DNA from: Rhizobium sp. ZPR4
GTDB lineage: Bacteria; Pseudomonadota; Alphaproteobacteria; Rhizobiales; Rhizobiaceae
DNA: 64,000 nucleotides
Assembly (NCBI RefSeq): GCF_040215725.1
Contig: NZ_CP157967.1
Location: forward strand, 434,001 to 498,000
Direction of reading: 5' to 3'
Numbering within the stretch: the first letter of the stretch is position 1; every line of letters starts with the position of its first letter. Both the position numbers and the translations under genes were made by a program. The notes under the pieces were generated by a model. It worked only from the letters and a program-made list of their open reading frames with translations, did no database searches and had not been told where the DNA came from. Below are positions 1 through 9,173 of the stretch, in pieces.

Positions 1-113
1 ATAGCCACTCGGTCGCCCAAGGATCAGGGCATGAAATACGATCCGCAATGTTGCGTTTGCCGTTTCCGTGCATACATCACGGGGCAGCAAACATCATGAT
101 TCAGGGATGACGA

Positions 114-974
114 ATGGTTGGGTTCTTGAGACGCATGCTTCCGAAGCGCTTCCGCAAGGAGGAGGTGATCGTGCCCGTCGTCCGTTTGAGCGGCGTCATC
201 TCGTCCGGTGGCGGCCCGCTGCGGCAATCGCTCAATCTTGCAGGCGTGTCGCAGGCGCTCGAAAAGGCCTTCAGCATGAAGACGGCGCCGGCCGTTGCCA
301 TCGTCGTCAATTCGCCGGGCGGTTCTCCGGTGCAATCGCGCATGATCTACAATCGCATTCGCGATCTTGCCGCCGAGAAAAACAAGAAGGTGCTGGTCTT
401 CGTCGAGGATGTCGCAGCATCCGGCGGCTATATGATTGCGCTGGCGGGTGATGAGATCATTGCCGATGCGACTTCCATCGTGGGCTCGATCGGCGTCGTT
501 TCCGGCGGTTTCGGTTTTCCCGAGCTTTTGAAGAAGATTGGCGTCGAGCGCCGCGTCTATACCGCCGGCGACAACAAGGTGATCCTCGATCCCTTCAAAC
601 CGGAGAAGGAAAAGGACATCGAATATCTGAAAAGCCTGCAGCTCGAGATCCACAAGGTCTTCATCGACATGGTGCTCGAGCGGCGGACTGGGAAGCTCTC
701 GGCGGACGAAACAGTGTTCTCAGGCCTCTTCTGGACCGGCAGTCGCGGGCTCGAGCTTGGCTTGATCGATGGCCTCGGCGACATGCGTCAGGAATTGAGG
801 AAGCGTTTCGGCGACAAGGTCAAGCCGATGTTGATTACCACGCCGCGCAGCCTTTTCGGCCGCAAGGCTCCGGGCATTTCGCTTGGCGGCATGAATGGCC
901 TCGGCGCCGGGCTTGCTTCCGGGCTTGCGGAAGCGGCAGAGGAGAGGGCATTGTGGAGCCGGTACGGATTGTAA
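114..974 (+). CDS. S49 family serine peptidase (SppA/SohB-like)
   Basis: Predicted membrane-associated peptidase of 286 residues that cleaves signal peptides or other membrane-embedded peptides. The S49 core is clear: the NSPGG segment near residue 67, the nucleophile in ASGGY (Ser103), and a Lys in GDNK (Lys155), 52 residues on, the spacing of the Ser/Lys dyad in short SppA enzymes. There is no strong N-terminal membrane segment; a basic stretch at residues 6-16 could bind the membrane surface. The ATG at 114 has an AGGGA ribosome site just upstream. A small membrane protein follows 16 bases downstream and is probably cotranscribed. Family assignment is firm; substrate unknown. Confidence 0.9.
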   Translation: MVGFLRRMLPKRFRKEEVIVPVVRLSGVISSGGGPLRQSLNLAGVSQALEKAFSMKTAPAVAIVVNSPGGSPVQSRMIYNRIRDLAAEKNKKVLVFVEDVAASGGYMIALAGDEIIADATSIVGSIGVVSGGFGFPELLKKIGVERRVYTAGDNKVILDPFKPEKEKDIEYLKSLQLEIHKVFIDMVLERRTGKLSADETVFSGLFWTGSRGLELGLIDGLGDMRQELRKRFGDKVKPMLITTPRSLFGRKAPGISLGGMNGLGAGLASGLAEAAEERALWSRYGL

Positions 975-990
975 TCGGGAGCGCTGGGTA

Positions 991-1182
991 ATGCCCCAGA
1001 CTATCTTCTTCATCATCGCTGTCGGCGGCATCTGGTTGCTCTATCGACGCTTCGTGCGCGATGCCCGGAAGCTTGCCGAAAAATCCCGCCGTGCCGAAAC
1101 GGAACGCCGCACGGGCGCCATGGGAACGCTGGTCAAGGATCCGAAGACCGGCGAGTATCATGTGAAGCGCGAGGATGAATAA
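991..1182 (+). CDS. Small single-pass membrane protein, 63 aa
   Basis: The protein begins MPQTIFFIIAVGGIWLLYRR, one hydrophobic helix at residues 3-17, followed by a basic, charged cytoplasmic tail that ends in DPKTGEYHVK and an acidic terminus. The ATG at 991 is chosen because the longer in-frame extension is coding shadow of the upstream peptidase gene. It lies 16 bases after the S49 peptidase stop, so the two are probably cotranscribed. I do not recognise a named family. The helix plus charged tail could make it an accessory to the peptidase, but that is inference from position only. Confidence 0.75.
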   Translation: MPQTIFFIIAVGGIWLLYRRFVRDARKLAEKSRRAETERRTGAMGTLVKDPKTGEYHVKREDE

Positions 1183-1301
1183 AACTCATATGCCCCGGTG
1201 AGGCTGGCTGCATTGCCGTTTGTGCTTCAAAGCCTTGACCCTTTCGCCCCGCCGTGGCACCTGTCCGCCCAACCATTCGCTAGCAGAAGAAATTAGCTCC
1301 C

Positions 1302-2261
1302 ATGACTGCCAACGTGCCCGACCACATGAACCCGAAGCGCTCCTTCCAAGCGCTAATCCTGACGCTGCACAATTATTGGGCCGACAAGGGTTGCGCGGTT
1401 TTGCAGCCCTACGACATGGAAGTGGGCGCCGGCACGTTCCATCCGGCGACCACGCTGCGTTCGCTCGGCCCGAAGCCCTGGCGGGCTGCCTATGTCCAGC
1501 CGTCGCGCCGTCCGTCCGACGGCCGCTATGGTGAAAACCCGAACCGCCTGCAGCATTATTATCAGTATCAGGTCATCCTGAAGCCCAATCCGCCGAACCT
1601 GCAGGAGCTCTATCTCGGCTCGCTGAAAGCGATCGGCCTCGATCCGCTGTTGCATGATATCCGCTTCGTCGAGGACGACTGGGAAAGCCCGACGCTCGGC
1701 GCATGGGGTCTCGGCTGGGAATGCTGGTGCGACGGCATGGAAGTCTCGCAATTCACCTATTTCCAGCAGGTCTGCGGCATCGAATGCGCGCCGGTTGCCG
1801 GCGAGCTGACCTATGGTCTGGAGCGCCTTGCGACCTACGTTCAGGGCGTCGACAGCGTCTATGACCTGAATTTCAACGGCCTCGAAGGCGAAGACAAGAT
1901 CACCTATGGCGACGTCTTCCTGCAGGCTGAGCAGGAATATTCGCGGCATAATTTCGAATATGCCAATACCGAGATGCTGCATCGCCATTTCATCGATGCC
2001 GAAAAGGAATGCCAGGCATTGCTCGCAGCCGGCGCTCCCGGCGACAGCGAAAACCAGCGCCTGCACAAGTGCGTTTTCCCGGCCTACGACCAGTGCATCA
2101 AGGCAAGCCACGTCTTCAACCTGCTCGATGCCCGTGGCGTCATCTCGGTGACGGAGCGCCAGAGCTACATCCTGCGCGTGCGCACGCTGGCCAAGGCCTG
2201 CGGCGAGGCCTTCCTGCTGACCGATGCCGGTGGCATCAACTGGAACCAGCAGGCCGCATAA
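1302..2261 (+). CDS. glyQ: Glycyl-tRNA synthetase alpha subunit
   Basis: Catalytic subunit of the bacterial (alpha-beta)2 glycyl-tRNA synthetase, which attaches glycine to tRNA-Gly in the cytoplasm. The 319 residues match the family length. The opening [17 protein letters not shown], the [15 protein letters not shown] segment and the [19 protein letters not shown] motif are hallmarks of GlyQ. The partner beta subunit glyS lies about 4.2 kb downstream on the same strand with lemA, aroA and a DUF2207 gene between them; in many bacteria the two are adjacent. A second ATG lies at codon 9, so the exact start is slightly uncertain. Confidence 0.97.
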   Translation: MTANVPDHMNPKRSFQALILTLHNYWADKGCAVLQPYDMEVGAGTFHPATTLRSLGPKPWRAAYVQPSRRPSDGRYGENPNRLQHYYQYQVILKPNPPNLQELYLGSLKAIGLDPLLHDIRFVEDDWESPTLGAWGLGWECWCDGMEVSQFTYFQQVCGIECAPVAGELTYGLERLATYVQGVDSVYDLNFNGLEGEDKITYGDVFLQAEQEYSRHNFEYANTEMLHRHFIDAEKECQALLAAGAPGDSENQRLHKCVFPAYDQCIKASHVFNLLDARGVISVTERQSYILRVRTLAKACGEAFLLTDAGGINWNQQAA

Positions 2262-2468
2262 GCTTGAATCGCGGCCGGAGAGCGCAGGATGCTTGCGCTC
2301 CCAAGAGCTGCGATAACGGGATATGCTTTCCGAGCGATCCCAATGCGGATTTCCCCCAGATCGGGCCACGCTGACCTGATCTCGCTCTCGCATGATCGTT
2401 AAGCCGGGTGACATTGCCAGCAAATCTGCCTACTGTCCCTGTGGTTGCAGTCGCCCAGGGGATTCCAG

Positions 2469-3020
2469 ATGTATATTCTTCTCGCGATCATAGTTCTGGC
2501 CGCGCTCTATGTCGTCTTCATCTATAACGGGCTCGTTCGTGCCCGCCAGATCGCGGAAGAGGCGTGGTCCGGCATTGACGTGCAGTTGAAGCGCCGCGCC
2601 GATCTCATCCCCAATCTGGTCGAGACGGTCAAAGGCTATGCAGGCCACGAAAACAAAACGCTGGTCGAGGTGACCCAGGCGCGTGCCGCAGCGCAGGCCG
2701 TGCCTGCTGGCGATGTCGCCGGCCGTGCCGCCGCCGAAGGCGTTCTCAGCCAAGCGCTCGGCCGCTTGATGGTCGTGTCCGAATCCTATCCCGACCTGAA
2801 GGCCAACACCGGCTTCGTCGAGCTGCAGCAATCGCTGGAAACGACGGAAAACGAGATCCAGATGTCGCGCCGCTACTACAACGGTGCCGCACGCGATCTG
2901 AACGTCAAGGTCGAGACTTTCCCGAACAACCTCATCGCCGGCCCCTTCGGTTTCGTGAAGAAGGCCTATTTCGAGATATCAAACGAAGCGGATCGTGCCG
3001 TTCCCACGGTAAAGTTCTGA
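2469..3020 (+). CDS. lemA: LemA family protein
   Basis: A 183-residue membrane-anchored helical protein. An N-terminal hydrophobic helix (residues 2-18, YILLAIIVLAALYVVFIYNG) leads into the LemA core with RRADLIPNLVETVKGYAGHE and, near the C-terminus, the segment YYNGAARDLNVKVETFPNN, both diagnostic of the family. The ATG at 2469 is preferred over an upstream in-frame start at 2445 because it gives the standard LemA N-terminus. LemA genes commonly sit next to DUF2207 or TPM-domain membrane proteins; here the DUF2207 partner is separated from it by aroA. Molecular function is not established for the family. Confidence 0.93.
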   Translation: MYILLAIIVLAALYVVFIYNGLVRARQIAEEAWSGIDVQLKRRADLIPNLVETVKGYAGHENKTLVEVTQARAAAQAVPAGDVAGRAAAEGVLSQALGRLMVVSESYPDLKANTGFVELQQSLETTENEIQMSRRYYNGAARDLNVKVETFPNNLIAGPFGFVKKAYFEISNEADRAVPTVKF

Positions 3021-3104
3021 GATTTCCGCTATCGGTTTTTCATGCGAGGCGGTAAAGGAAGCCGACCGCCGGCCATCGGCCGCCTTCCTGACTGATCAAA
3101 GAGA

Positions 3105-4364
3105 ATGATGATGGGTAGAGCCAAACTCACGATTATCCCGCCGGGCAAGCCTTTGACCGGACGCGCCATGCCGCCGGGATCGAAGTCGATCACCAACCGC
3201 GCGCTGCTGCTCGCAGGCCTTGCCAAGGGCACGAGCCGGCTGACAGGCGCGCTGAAGAGCGACGACACCCGCTATATGGCCGAGGCGCTGCGTGCCATGG
3301 GCGTTGTCATCGACGAACCCGACGACACCACTTTCATCGTAACCGGCAGCGGCAAGCTGCAGGCGCCGGCTGCCCCACTTTTCCTCGGCAATGCCGGCAC
3401 GGCGACGCGCTTCCTGACGGCTGCCGCAGCACTGGTCGACGGCAAGGTCATCGTCGACGGCGATGCCCATATGCGCAAGCGGCCGATCGGCCCGCTGGTC
3501 GACGCGCTCCGCTCGCTCGGCGTCGATGCTTCGGCCGAAACTGGCTGCCCGCCGATAACGGTCAACGGCACCGGCCGTTTCGAGGCAAGCCGCGTGCAGA
3601 TCGATGGCGGCCTTTCGAGCCAATATGTCTCGGCGCTGTTGATGATGGCCGCCGGCGGCGATCGCGCTGTCGATGTCGAGCTGCTCGGCGAACATATCGG
3701 CGCTCTCGGCTATATCGACCTGACCGTTGCCGCCATGCGCGCTTTCGGAGCGAGGGTTGAGCGCGTGAGCCCCGTCGCCTGGCGTGTCGAGCCCACCGGC
3801 TACCATGCCGCCGACTTCCTGATCGAGCCGGATGCCTCTGCGGCGACCTATCTCTGGGCTGCCGAAGTGCTTGGTGGCGGCAAGATCGATCTCGGCACGC
3901 CGGCAGAGCAGTTCTCGCAGCCGGATGCGAAAGCCTATGACCTGATTTCGAAGTTCCCGCACCTGCCCGCCGTCATTGACGGCTCGCAGATGCAGGACGC
4001 CATCCCGACGCTTGCCGTCCTCGCCGCCTTCAACGAGACGCCGGTACGCTTCGTCGGCATCGAAAACCTCCGCGTCAAGGAGTGCGACCGTATCCGCGCG
4101 CTGTCGAGCGGCCTGTCGCGCATCGTTCCGAACCTCGGCACGGAAGAGGGTGACGATCTGATCGTGGCATCCGATCCGGGTCTTGCCGGCAAAGTGCTGC
4201 CGGCGGAGATCGACAGCTTCGCCGATCACCGCATCGCCATGAGCTTTGCGCTCGCCGGCCTGAAGATCGGCGGCATTACCATTCTCGACCCCGATTGCGT
4301 CGCCAAGACCTTCCCGTCCTATTGGAACGTGCTGGCTTCGCTCGGAGTCGCTTACGAAGACTGA
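3105..4364 (+). CDS. aroA: 3-phosphoshikimate 1-carboxyvinyltransferase (EPSP synthase), class I-like
   Basis: Sixth step of the shikimate pathway: joins shikimate-3-phosphate and phosphoenolpyruvate to give EPSP. The 419 residues contain PGSKSITNR (Lys27, Ser28), LGNAGTATRFL at 94-104, SSQYVSALL, RVKECDR and DHRIAMSF, and the ending ILDPDCVAKTFPSYW. These motifs resemble the E. coli-type enzyme (LGNAGTAMRPL), with Phe in place of the Pro, more than the GNAATGCR form known from Agrobacterium CP4 and the usual rhizobial AroA. Three consecutive ATGs (3105, 3108, 3111) make the start ambiguous. It sits between lemA and its expected DUF2207 partner. Enzyme class is firm; whether this is a second copy is inference. 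Confidence 0.92.
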   Translation: MMMGRAKLTIIPPGKPLTGRAMPPGSKSITNRALLLAGLAKGTSRLTGALKSDDTRYMAEALRAMGVVIDEPDDTTFIVTGSGKLQAPAAPLFLGNAGTATRFLTAAAALVDGKVIVDGDAHMRKRPIGPLVDALRSLGVDASAETGCPPITVNGTGRFEASRVQIDGGLSSQYVSALLMMAAGGDRAVDVELLGEHIGALGYIDLTVAAMRAFGARVERVSPVAWRVEPTGYHAADFLIEPDASAATYLWAAEVLGGGKIDLGTPAEQFSQPDAKAYDLISKFPHLPAVIDGSQMQDAIPTLAVLAAFNETPVRFVGIENLRVKECDRIRALSSGLSRIVPNLGTEEGDDLIVASDPGLAGKVLPAEIDSFADHRIAMSFALAGLKIGGITILDPDCVAKTFPSYWNVLASLGVAYED

Positions 4365-4453
4365 CGCTCCGCCATCCCAAGGGAGGCTGAGCGCAGGCAT
4401 GTTCCTGACGTGAAGCGGCGCCGGCAACGGCGTCGCGGCCATCCTTTGGGGGA

Positions 4454-6391
4454 GTGATGACACGGCTTTGCGGGTTCTTCCTGGCTCTGTGCCTGCTGCT
4501 TTGCGCAACGGCAGTGACGGCAGCCGAGCTCATCACCAACTTCGATCAGGCAATCGCCCTCCATCGCGACGGTTCCATGCGCGTCGTCGAGACGATCTCC
4601 GTCAATGCCGAGGGCCAAAACATCCGCCGCGGCATCTTCCGGGATTTCCCGCTGACGATGACCGATGCCAACGACCGCGAGATCGAGGTGGATTTCAAGG
4701 TCGTCTCCGTTGAGCGCGACGGGCAGCGCGAGGATTGGCACAGCGAGCGCATCAGCGGCGGCGAGCGCATCTATATCGGCAACGCCGACAGAAGCCTCAA
4801 CCCAGGTCCGCACACATTCCGCCTCACCTACGACACCAATCGTCAGATGCGCTATTTCGGCGATCATGACGAGCTTTACTGGAACGTGACAGGCAATGGC
4901 TGGCTGTTCCCGATCATCAATGCGAAGGCAACCGTCACCTTGCCGGATGGCGTGCAGCCGCAGCAGCTTGCTTTCTTCACCGGGCCGCTCGGCGCCAGTG
5001 GAAAAAATGCAAGCGCCAATGCCCAGGGCAACATCGTCACATTTATAACGACACGGCCGCTGGCGAACGCCGAAGGTCTGACGATCGCCATCAAGCTCGC
5101 AAAGGGAGCGATCACGCCACCCAGCTCAAGCCAGCAATGGGGCTGGTTCCTGCGCGATCATCTCGACACCGCCATCGCCATTGGCGGGCTGATCCTGCTG
5201 TTCGTCTATTACATGCGCAGCTGGATCGCCGTCGGCCGCGATCCTCCAGCCGGCGTGATGGTGCCACGTTGGGATGCGCCTGACGGCATCTCGCCGGCGC
5301 TGGTCAACTATATCGACAACAAGGGTTTCGGCAGTTCCGGCTGGACGGCATTCTCGGCCACGGCGATCGATCTCGCCGTGCGCGGCTATGTCATTCTGGA
5401 CGATCTGAAGGGAAAGGTGGTCATCCGTCCCTCGGGCAAGGCGGGCGGCGATCTCGGCGGCGGCGACAAGGTGCTCATGCAGGCCGTCGGACCATTCTCT
5501 CCGCTCGTCATCGACAAGGAAAACGGCGAGGCGGTGCAGCGGCTGGGTGCGAAGTTCCGCAGCGCGATCGAGCGCGATCATCGCGGCGAATACTACAAGG
5601 CCAATTCGCTCTATGTCATCGCCGGTATCGCGCTGTCGATCCTCGTCCTGGCCTCGATCATCATCTTCGGGCGACTGCATGAAAATGTGGTGCCGCTGAT
5701 CCTCATGCCCGGCTTCCTGTCGATCTTCGTGACGATCTTTACCAGCATCATCGGCCGGAGATTCCGGCGCCATAATGCCAGTCTCGGCCAGCGAATTATT
5801 TCCGTTCTGATCTGCGCCTTCTTCGGCTTCATCCTGGTATCCGCTATCGTCAACGGTTTTGCCGCCGCGGTCGTGCCGCTATGGGAGGCGGGCTTGCTGC
5901 CGCTGGTGGCGGGCATCGTCGGCATTTTCGCGCTCAACGTCGTCTTCTATTTCCTGATGGGTGCGCCGACGCCGCTCGGGCGCAAGATGATGGATGGCAT
6001 CGCCGGCCTCAGGCAATATCTGACACTCGCTGAACGCGACCGCATGAACATGCAGGGCGCGCCGCAAATGTCGCCGCAGCACTTCGAAACGCTGCTGCCC
6101 TATGCGGTCGCTCTTGGCGTTGAAAAGCCATGGTCGAGCGCCTTCGAGACCTGGCTCGCCACGGCCGCGGGTGCCGCCGCCGCGGCTTACGCGCCGATCT
6201 GGTATTCCGGCGATTTCCGTCCGGGCAATATCGGCGGCACGATCGGCGATTTCTCCTCTTCGATGGCGTCGACTATAGCCTCGACCATTCCCGCCCCGGC
6301 ATCGAGCTCCTCCTCCGCCTTTGGCGGTGGCGGCGGAGGCGGCGGCTCCTCCGGCGGTGGTGGAGGCGGTGGCGGCGGAGGCGGATGGTAA
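4454..6391 (+). CDS. DUF2207 membrane protein with Gly-rich tail
   Basis: A 645-residue membrane protein. A signal peptide (residues 1-24, ending VTAAE) precedes an extracytoplasmic DUF2207 domain ([39 protein letters not shown]) of about 220 residues. A membrane helix follows near 238-256, then a cytoplasmic stretch and further helices near 385-405, 410-430, 450-470 and 480-500. The protein ends with an Ala/Ser-rich stretch and a run of Ser and Gly finishing in Trp, a tail commonly seen in this family. LemA and DUF2207 proteins often pair, so it probably works with the lemA product in the envelope. Role unknown. Confidence 0.88.
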   Translation: MMTRLCGFFLALCLLLCATAVTAAELITNFDQAIALHRDGSMRVVETISVNAEGQNIRRGIFRDFPLTMTDANDREIEVDFKVVSVERDGQREDWHSERISGGERIYIGNADRSLNPGPHTFRLTYDTNRQMRYFGDHDELYWNVTGNGWLFPIINAKATVTLPDGVQPQQLAFFTGPLGASGKNASANAQGNIVTFITTRPLANAEGLTIAIKLAKGAITPPSSSQQWGWFLRDHLDTAIAIGGLILLFVYYMRSWIAVGRDPPAGVMVPRWDAPDGISPALVNYIDNKGFGSSGWTAFSATAIDLAVRGYVILDDLKGKVVIRPSGKAGGDLGGGDKVLMQAVGPFSPLVIDKENGEAVQRLGAKFRSAIERDHRGEYYKANSLYVIAGIALSILVLASIIIFGRLHENVVPLILMPGFLSIFVTIFTSIIGRRFRRHNASLGQRIISVLICAFFGFILVSAIVNGFAAAVVPLWEAGLLPLVAGIVGIFALNVVFYFLMGAPTPLGRKMMDGIAGLRQYLTLAERDRMNMQGAPQMSPQHFETLLPYAVALGVEKPWSSAFETWLATAAGAAAAAYAPIWYSGDFRPGNIGGTIGDFSSSMASTIASTIPAPASSSSSAFGGGGGGGGSSGGGGGGGGGGGW

Positions 6392-6476
6392 ATTCGCCTT
6401 TTGTCTTGGTGACTTTTGCCGCCGGGCTTGCTAAGTCCGCCCGGATCATTTCTGCCTCAAGGTAAAGACAGCTCCC

Positions 6477-8591
6477 ATGCCCGATCTCCTTCTCGAACTC
6501 CGCTCCGAGGAAATTCCCGCCCGTATGCAGCGCAAGGCTGCCGGCGACCTGAAGAAGCTGGTGACCGATGCCCTGGTCGAAGCGGGTCTTTCCTATGAGG
6601 GGGCGAGGGAATATTGGACGCCGCGGCGCCTCACGCTCGATATTCGCGGCCTGACCGCGCGCTCGGCCGATGTGCGCGAGGAACGCAAGGGTCCGCGCAC
6701 CGATGCCAACGAGAAGGCGATCGAAGGCTTCCTGCGCGGCGCAGGCCTCTCCTCCATTTCCGAGGCGCAGGTGCAGAGCGACCCGAAGAAGGGCGATTTC
6801 TACGTTGCTGTCATTTCCAAGCCCGGTCGCGCGGCAGAGGAAATCGTTGCCGCCGTCATGCCTGATATCATCCGGAACTTCCCCTGGGCGAAATCCATGC
6901 GCTGGGGCAAGGCATCGGTGAAGCCCGGCTCGCTGCGCTGGGTGCGCCCGCTGCAGTCGATCGTCTGCACCTTCGGCACCGAGCATGAAGAGACCGCCGT
7001 CATCCCCTTCGAGATCGACGGCATCGTCGCTTCGAACGTCACCTACGGCCATCGCTTCCACGCGCCTGATGCGATCACGGTCAAGCGCTTCGAGGATTAT
7101 GCCTCGAGCCTGGAAAAGGCCTACGTCGTTCTGGACGCGGAGCGCCGCAAGGACATCATTCTGCACGATGCCCGCGATGCCGCTTTTGCCAATGGCCTGG
7201 AACTGGTCGAGGACGAAGGCCTGCTGGAAGAGGTCTCCGGCCTCGTCGAGTGGCCGCAGGTGCTGATGGGCTCCTTCGAGGAAGATTATCTCTCGATCCC
7301 GTCGGAAATCATCCGCCTGACCATCAAGACCAATCAAAAGTGTTTCGTCACGCGTCCGCAGGCCGGCGAGACGTTGTCCAACCGCTTCATTCTCGTCGCG
7401 AATATCCAGGCGACGGACGGCGGCAAGGAAATCATCCACGGCAACGGCAAGGTCGTGCGCGCCCGCCTGTCCGACGCGCTGCACTTCTGGAAGCGCGACC
7501 AGGGCGATCTGCCCGATCTCGAAACGCTGGAAGCCTCGGCTAAAAAGTTCGGCCTCGATCTGAAGAAGCCGCTCGATCAGCGCATGGCCAAGCTCGACGC
7601 GCTGAACGTCACCTTCCATGCCAAGCTCGGCAGCCAGGGCGAACGTGTTGCCCGCATCCGGACGCTGGCCGCTGACCTTGCCAAGATCACCGGCGCTGAT
7701 GCTGCCCTGGTCGACCGCGCCGTCGTGCTCGCCAAGGCCGATCTGCGCACTGACGCGGTCGGTGAATTCCCCGAGTTGCAGGGCGTCATGGGCCGCAAAT
7801 ATGCATCGCTGCAGGGCGAGAACGCCTCCGTGGCAACGGCGATCGAAGATCACTACAAGCCGCAAGGTCCGTCCGACCGCGTCCCCGAGGACAAGGTCGC
7901 GATCACGGTCGCGCTCGCCGACAAGCTGGACACACTCGTCGGCTTCTGGGCCATCGACGAAAAGCCGACAGGCTCGAAGGACCCCTATGCGCTGCGCCGC
8001 GCCGCGCTGGGCGTCGTCCGCATCCTCCTGGAGCGCGGCGTGCGCCTGCCTCTGCTCGCGACCACCAGGGATGCCGATCTGCTCGCCTTCTTCCACGATC
8101 GCCTCAAGGTCTATCTGCGCGATCTCGGCGCCCGCCATGACCTCATCGACGCCGTGCTGACGCCGGAGGCCGACGATCTGCTGATGGTCGCTCGCCGCGT
8201 CGAGGCGCTGACCGCCTTCATCACCTCCGAAGATGGCAAGAACCTGCTCGCCGGCACCAAGCGCGCCACCCAGCTTCTGGCCGCCGAGGAGAAGAAGGGC
8301 ACCGTCGTCGCCGATGGCGTGTCGGACGCTCTGCTGAAGCTTGATGCGGAAAAGGACCTCTTTGCCGCCGTCAAGGCCGCCTCCGCCGAGGCTTCCGATG
8401 CGATCGCAAAGGAAGACTTCCGTTCGGCCATGGCAGCGCTTTCCAAGCTGCGCGCGCCGGTCGACCGCTTCTTTGAAGACGTGCTCGTCAACGACGAAGA
8501 CGCCGCCATCCGTGCCAACCGTCTGGCGCTGCTGCGTATGATCCGCGAGGCAACCGGCACCGTCGCCGACTTCTCGAAGATTGCGGGATAA
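6477..8591 (+). CDS. glyS: Glycyl-tRNA synthetase beta subunit
   Basis: The tRNA-recognition subunit (704 residues) of heterotetrameric glycyl-tRNA synthetase, partner of the GlyQ protein encoded upstream. It opens with [17 protein letters not shown], the standard GlyS start, and contains WAKSMRWGK, the HD-like region, [16 protein letters not shown] and the C-terminal anticodon-binding region with [13 protein letters not shown]. The ATG at 6477 is preceded by an AAGGTAAAG-type site. A DUF523 gene starts 14 bases downstream and is probably cotranscribed; an intrinsic terminator follows that gene. Confidence 0.97.
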   Translation: MPDLLLELRSEEIPARMQRKAAGDLKKLVTDALVEAGLSYEGAREYWTPRRLTLDIRGLTARSADVREERKGPRTDANEKAIEGFLRGAGLSSISEAQVQSDPKKGDFYVAVISKPGRAAEEIVAAVMPDIIRNFPWAKSMRWGKASVKPGSLRWVRPLQSIVCTFGTEHEETAVIPFEIDGIVASNVTYGHRFHAPDAITVKRFEDYASSLEKAYVVLDAERRKDIILHDARDAAFANGLELVEDEGLLEEVSGLVEWPQVLMGSFEEDYLSIPSEIIRLTIKTNQKCFVTRPQAGETLSNRFILVANIQATDGGKEIIHGNGKVVRARLSDALHFWKRDQGDLPDLETLEASAKKFGLDLKKPLDQRMAKLDALNVTFHAKLGSQGERVARIRTLAADLAKITGADAALVDRAVVLAKADLRTDAVGEFPELQGVMGRKYASLQGENASVATAIEDHYKPQGPSDRVPEDKVAITVALADKLDTLVGFWAIDEKPTGSKDPYALRRAALGVVRILLERGVRLPLLATTRDADLLAFFHDRLKVYLRDLGARHDLIDAVLTPEADDLLMVARRVEALTAFITSEDGKNLLAGTKRATQLLAAEEKKGTVVADGVSDALLKLDAEKDLFAAVKAASAEASDAIAKEDFRSAMAALSKLRAPVDRFFEDVLVNDEDAAIRANRLALLRMIREATGTVADFSKIAG

Positions 8592-8605
8592 GGCATGGGG
8601 GCGCG

Positions 8606-9100
8606 ATGACCGGAAAGATCCTCGTCAGTGCCTGCCTCATGGGCCATGCCGTCCGCTACGACGGCCGTTCCAAACCGCTTGTCCATCCGGCGATCGATCG
8701 CTGGCGCGAGCAGGGGTTGCTGGTGACGATCTGTCCGGAAATGTCTGCAGGCATGGCGGTTCCAAGACCGCCGGCGGAGATTGCTGGCGGCGCCATCGGC
8801 GAAGACGTGCTTGCCGGCACCGCAAAGGTGATGGAGATCACCGGCGGCGACGTCACGGCGGAATTTCGTCGGGCAGCGGAAAATGCTCGGGCGCTCGCAG
8901 AGGAAACCGGCTGCCGCTATGCGCTCCTGATCGACGGCAGCCCATCCTGCGGCTCGGGCTTCATCTATGACGGCACATTTTCCGGCGGCAGGCAGAATGG
9001 CCATGGCGTCACGGCGGCGCTGCTCAAGCAGGCCGGCATTGAGGTTTATTCCGATCGCGATATCGACAGACTGGTCGAGCGTCTGAAAACCGCAGACTGA
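8606..9100 (+). CDS. DUF523 domain protein
   Basis: A 164-residue cytoplasmic protein of the DUF523 family. The N-terminal ILVSACLMGHAVRYDG and central IDGSPSCGSGFIYDGTFSG carry the conserved family cysteines, and a CPE-type motif (TICPEMSAGM) lies between them. The family has no settled function; the conserved cysteines suggest metal or thiol chemistry, which is inference. It starts 14 bases after glyS and a strong terminator lies about 25 bases after its stop, so it is the last gene of the glyQ-to-DUF523 run. Confidence 0.88.
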   Translation: MTGKILVSACLMGHAVRYDGRSKPLVHPAIDRWREQGLLVTICPEMSAGMAVPRPPAEIAGGAIGEDVLAGTAKVMEITGGDVTAEFRRAAENARALAEETGCRYALLIDGSPSCGSGFIYDGTFSGGRQNGHGVTAALLKQAGIEVYSDRDIDRLVERLKTAD

Positions 9101-9124
9101 AGCAGCTAATCGCAGCCCAAAAGA

Positions 9125-9158
9125 AAACCGCCGGACGCGAGCCCGGCGGTTTCCTGTT
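9125..9158 (+). terminator. Intrinsic terminator after the glyS-DUF523 run
   Basis: A ten-base perfect stem (AAACCGCCGG with CCGGCGGTTT) closes a short loop and runs into a T-rich stretch. It lies between the DUF523 stop and the convergent chemoreceptor stop at 9174, so it may act on both strands. Confidence 0.85.
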
Positions 9159-9173
9159 TCTATCCTATGTCGC

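Noticed and set aside
1..113. Possible gene fragment at the left edge
   Set aside because: No reading frame with recognisable protein; treated as the leader of the S49 peptidase gene.
1353..2423. Long minus-strand open frame opposite glyQ
   Set aside because: It is antisense to a clear synthetase gene, without a ribosome site or recognisable protein.
6273..8138. 621-codon minus-strand frame opposite glyS
   Set aside because: Shadow frame of glyS and the DUF2207 tail; no protein features.
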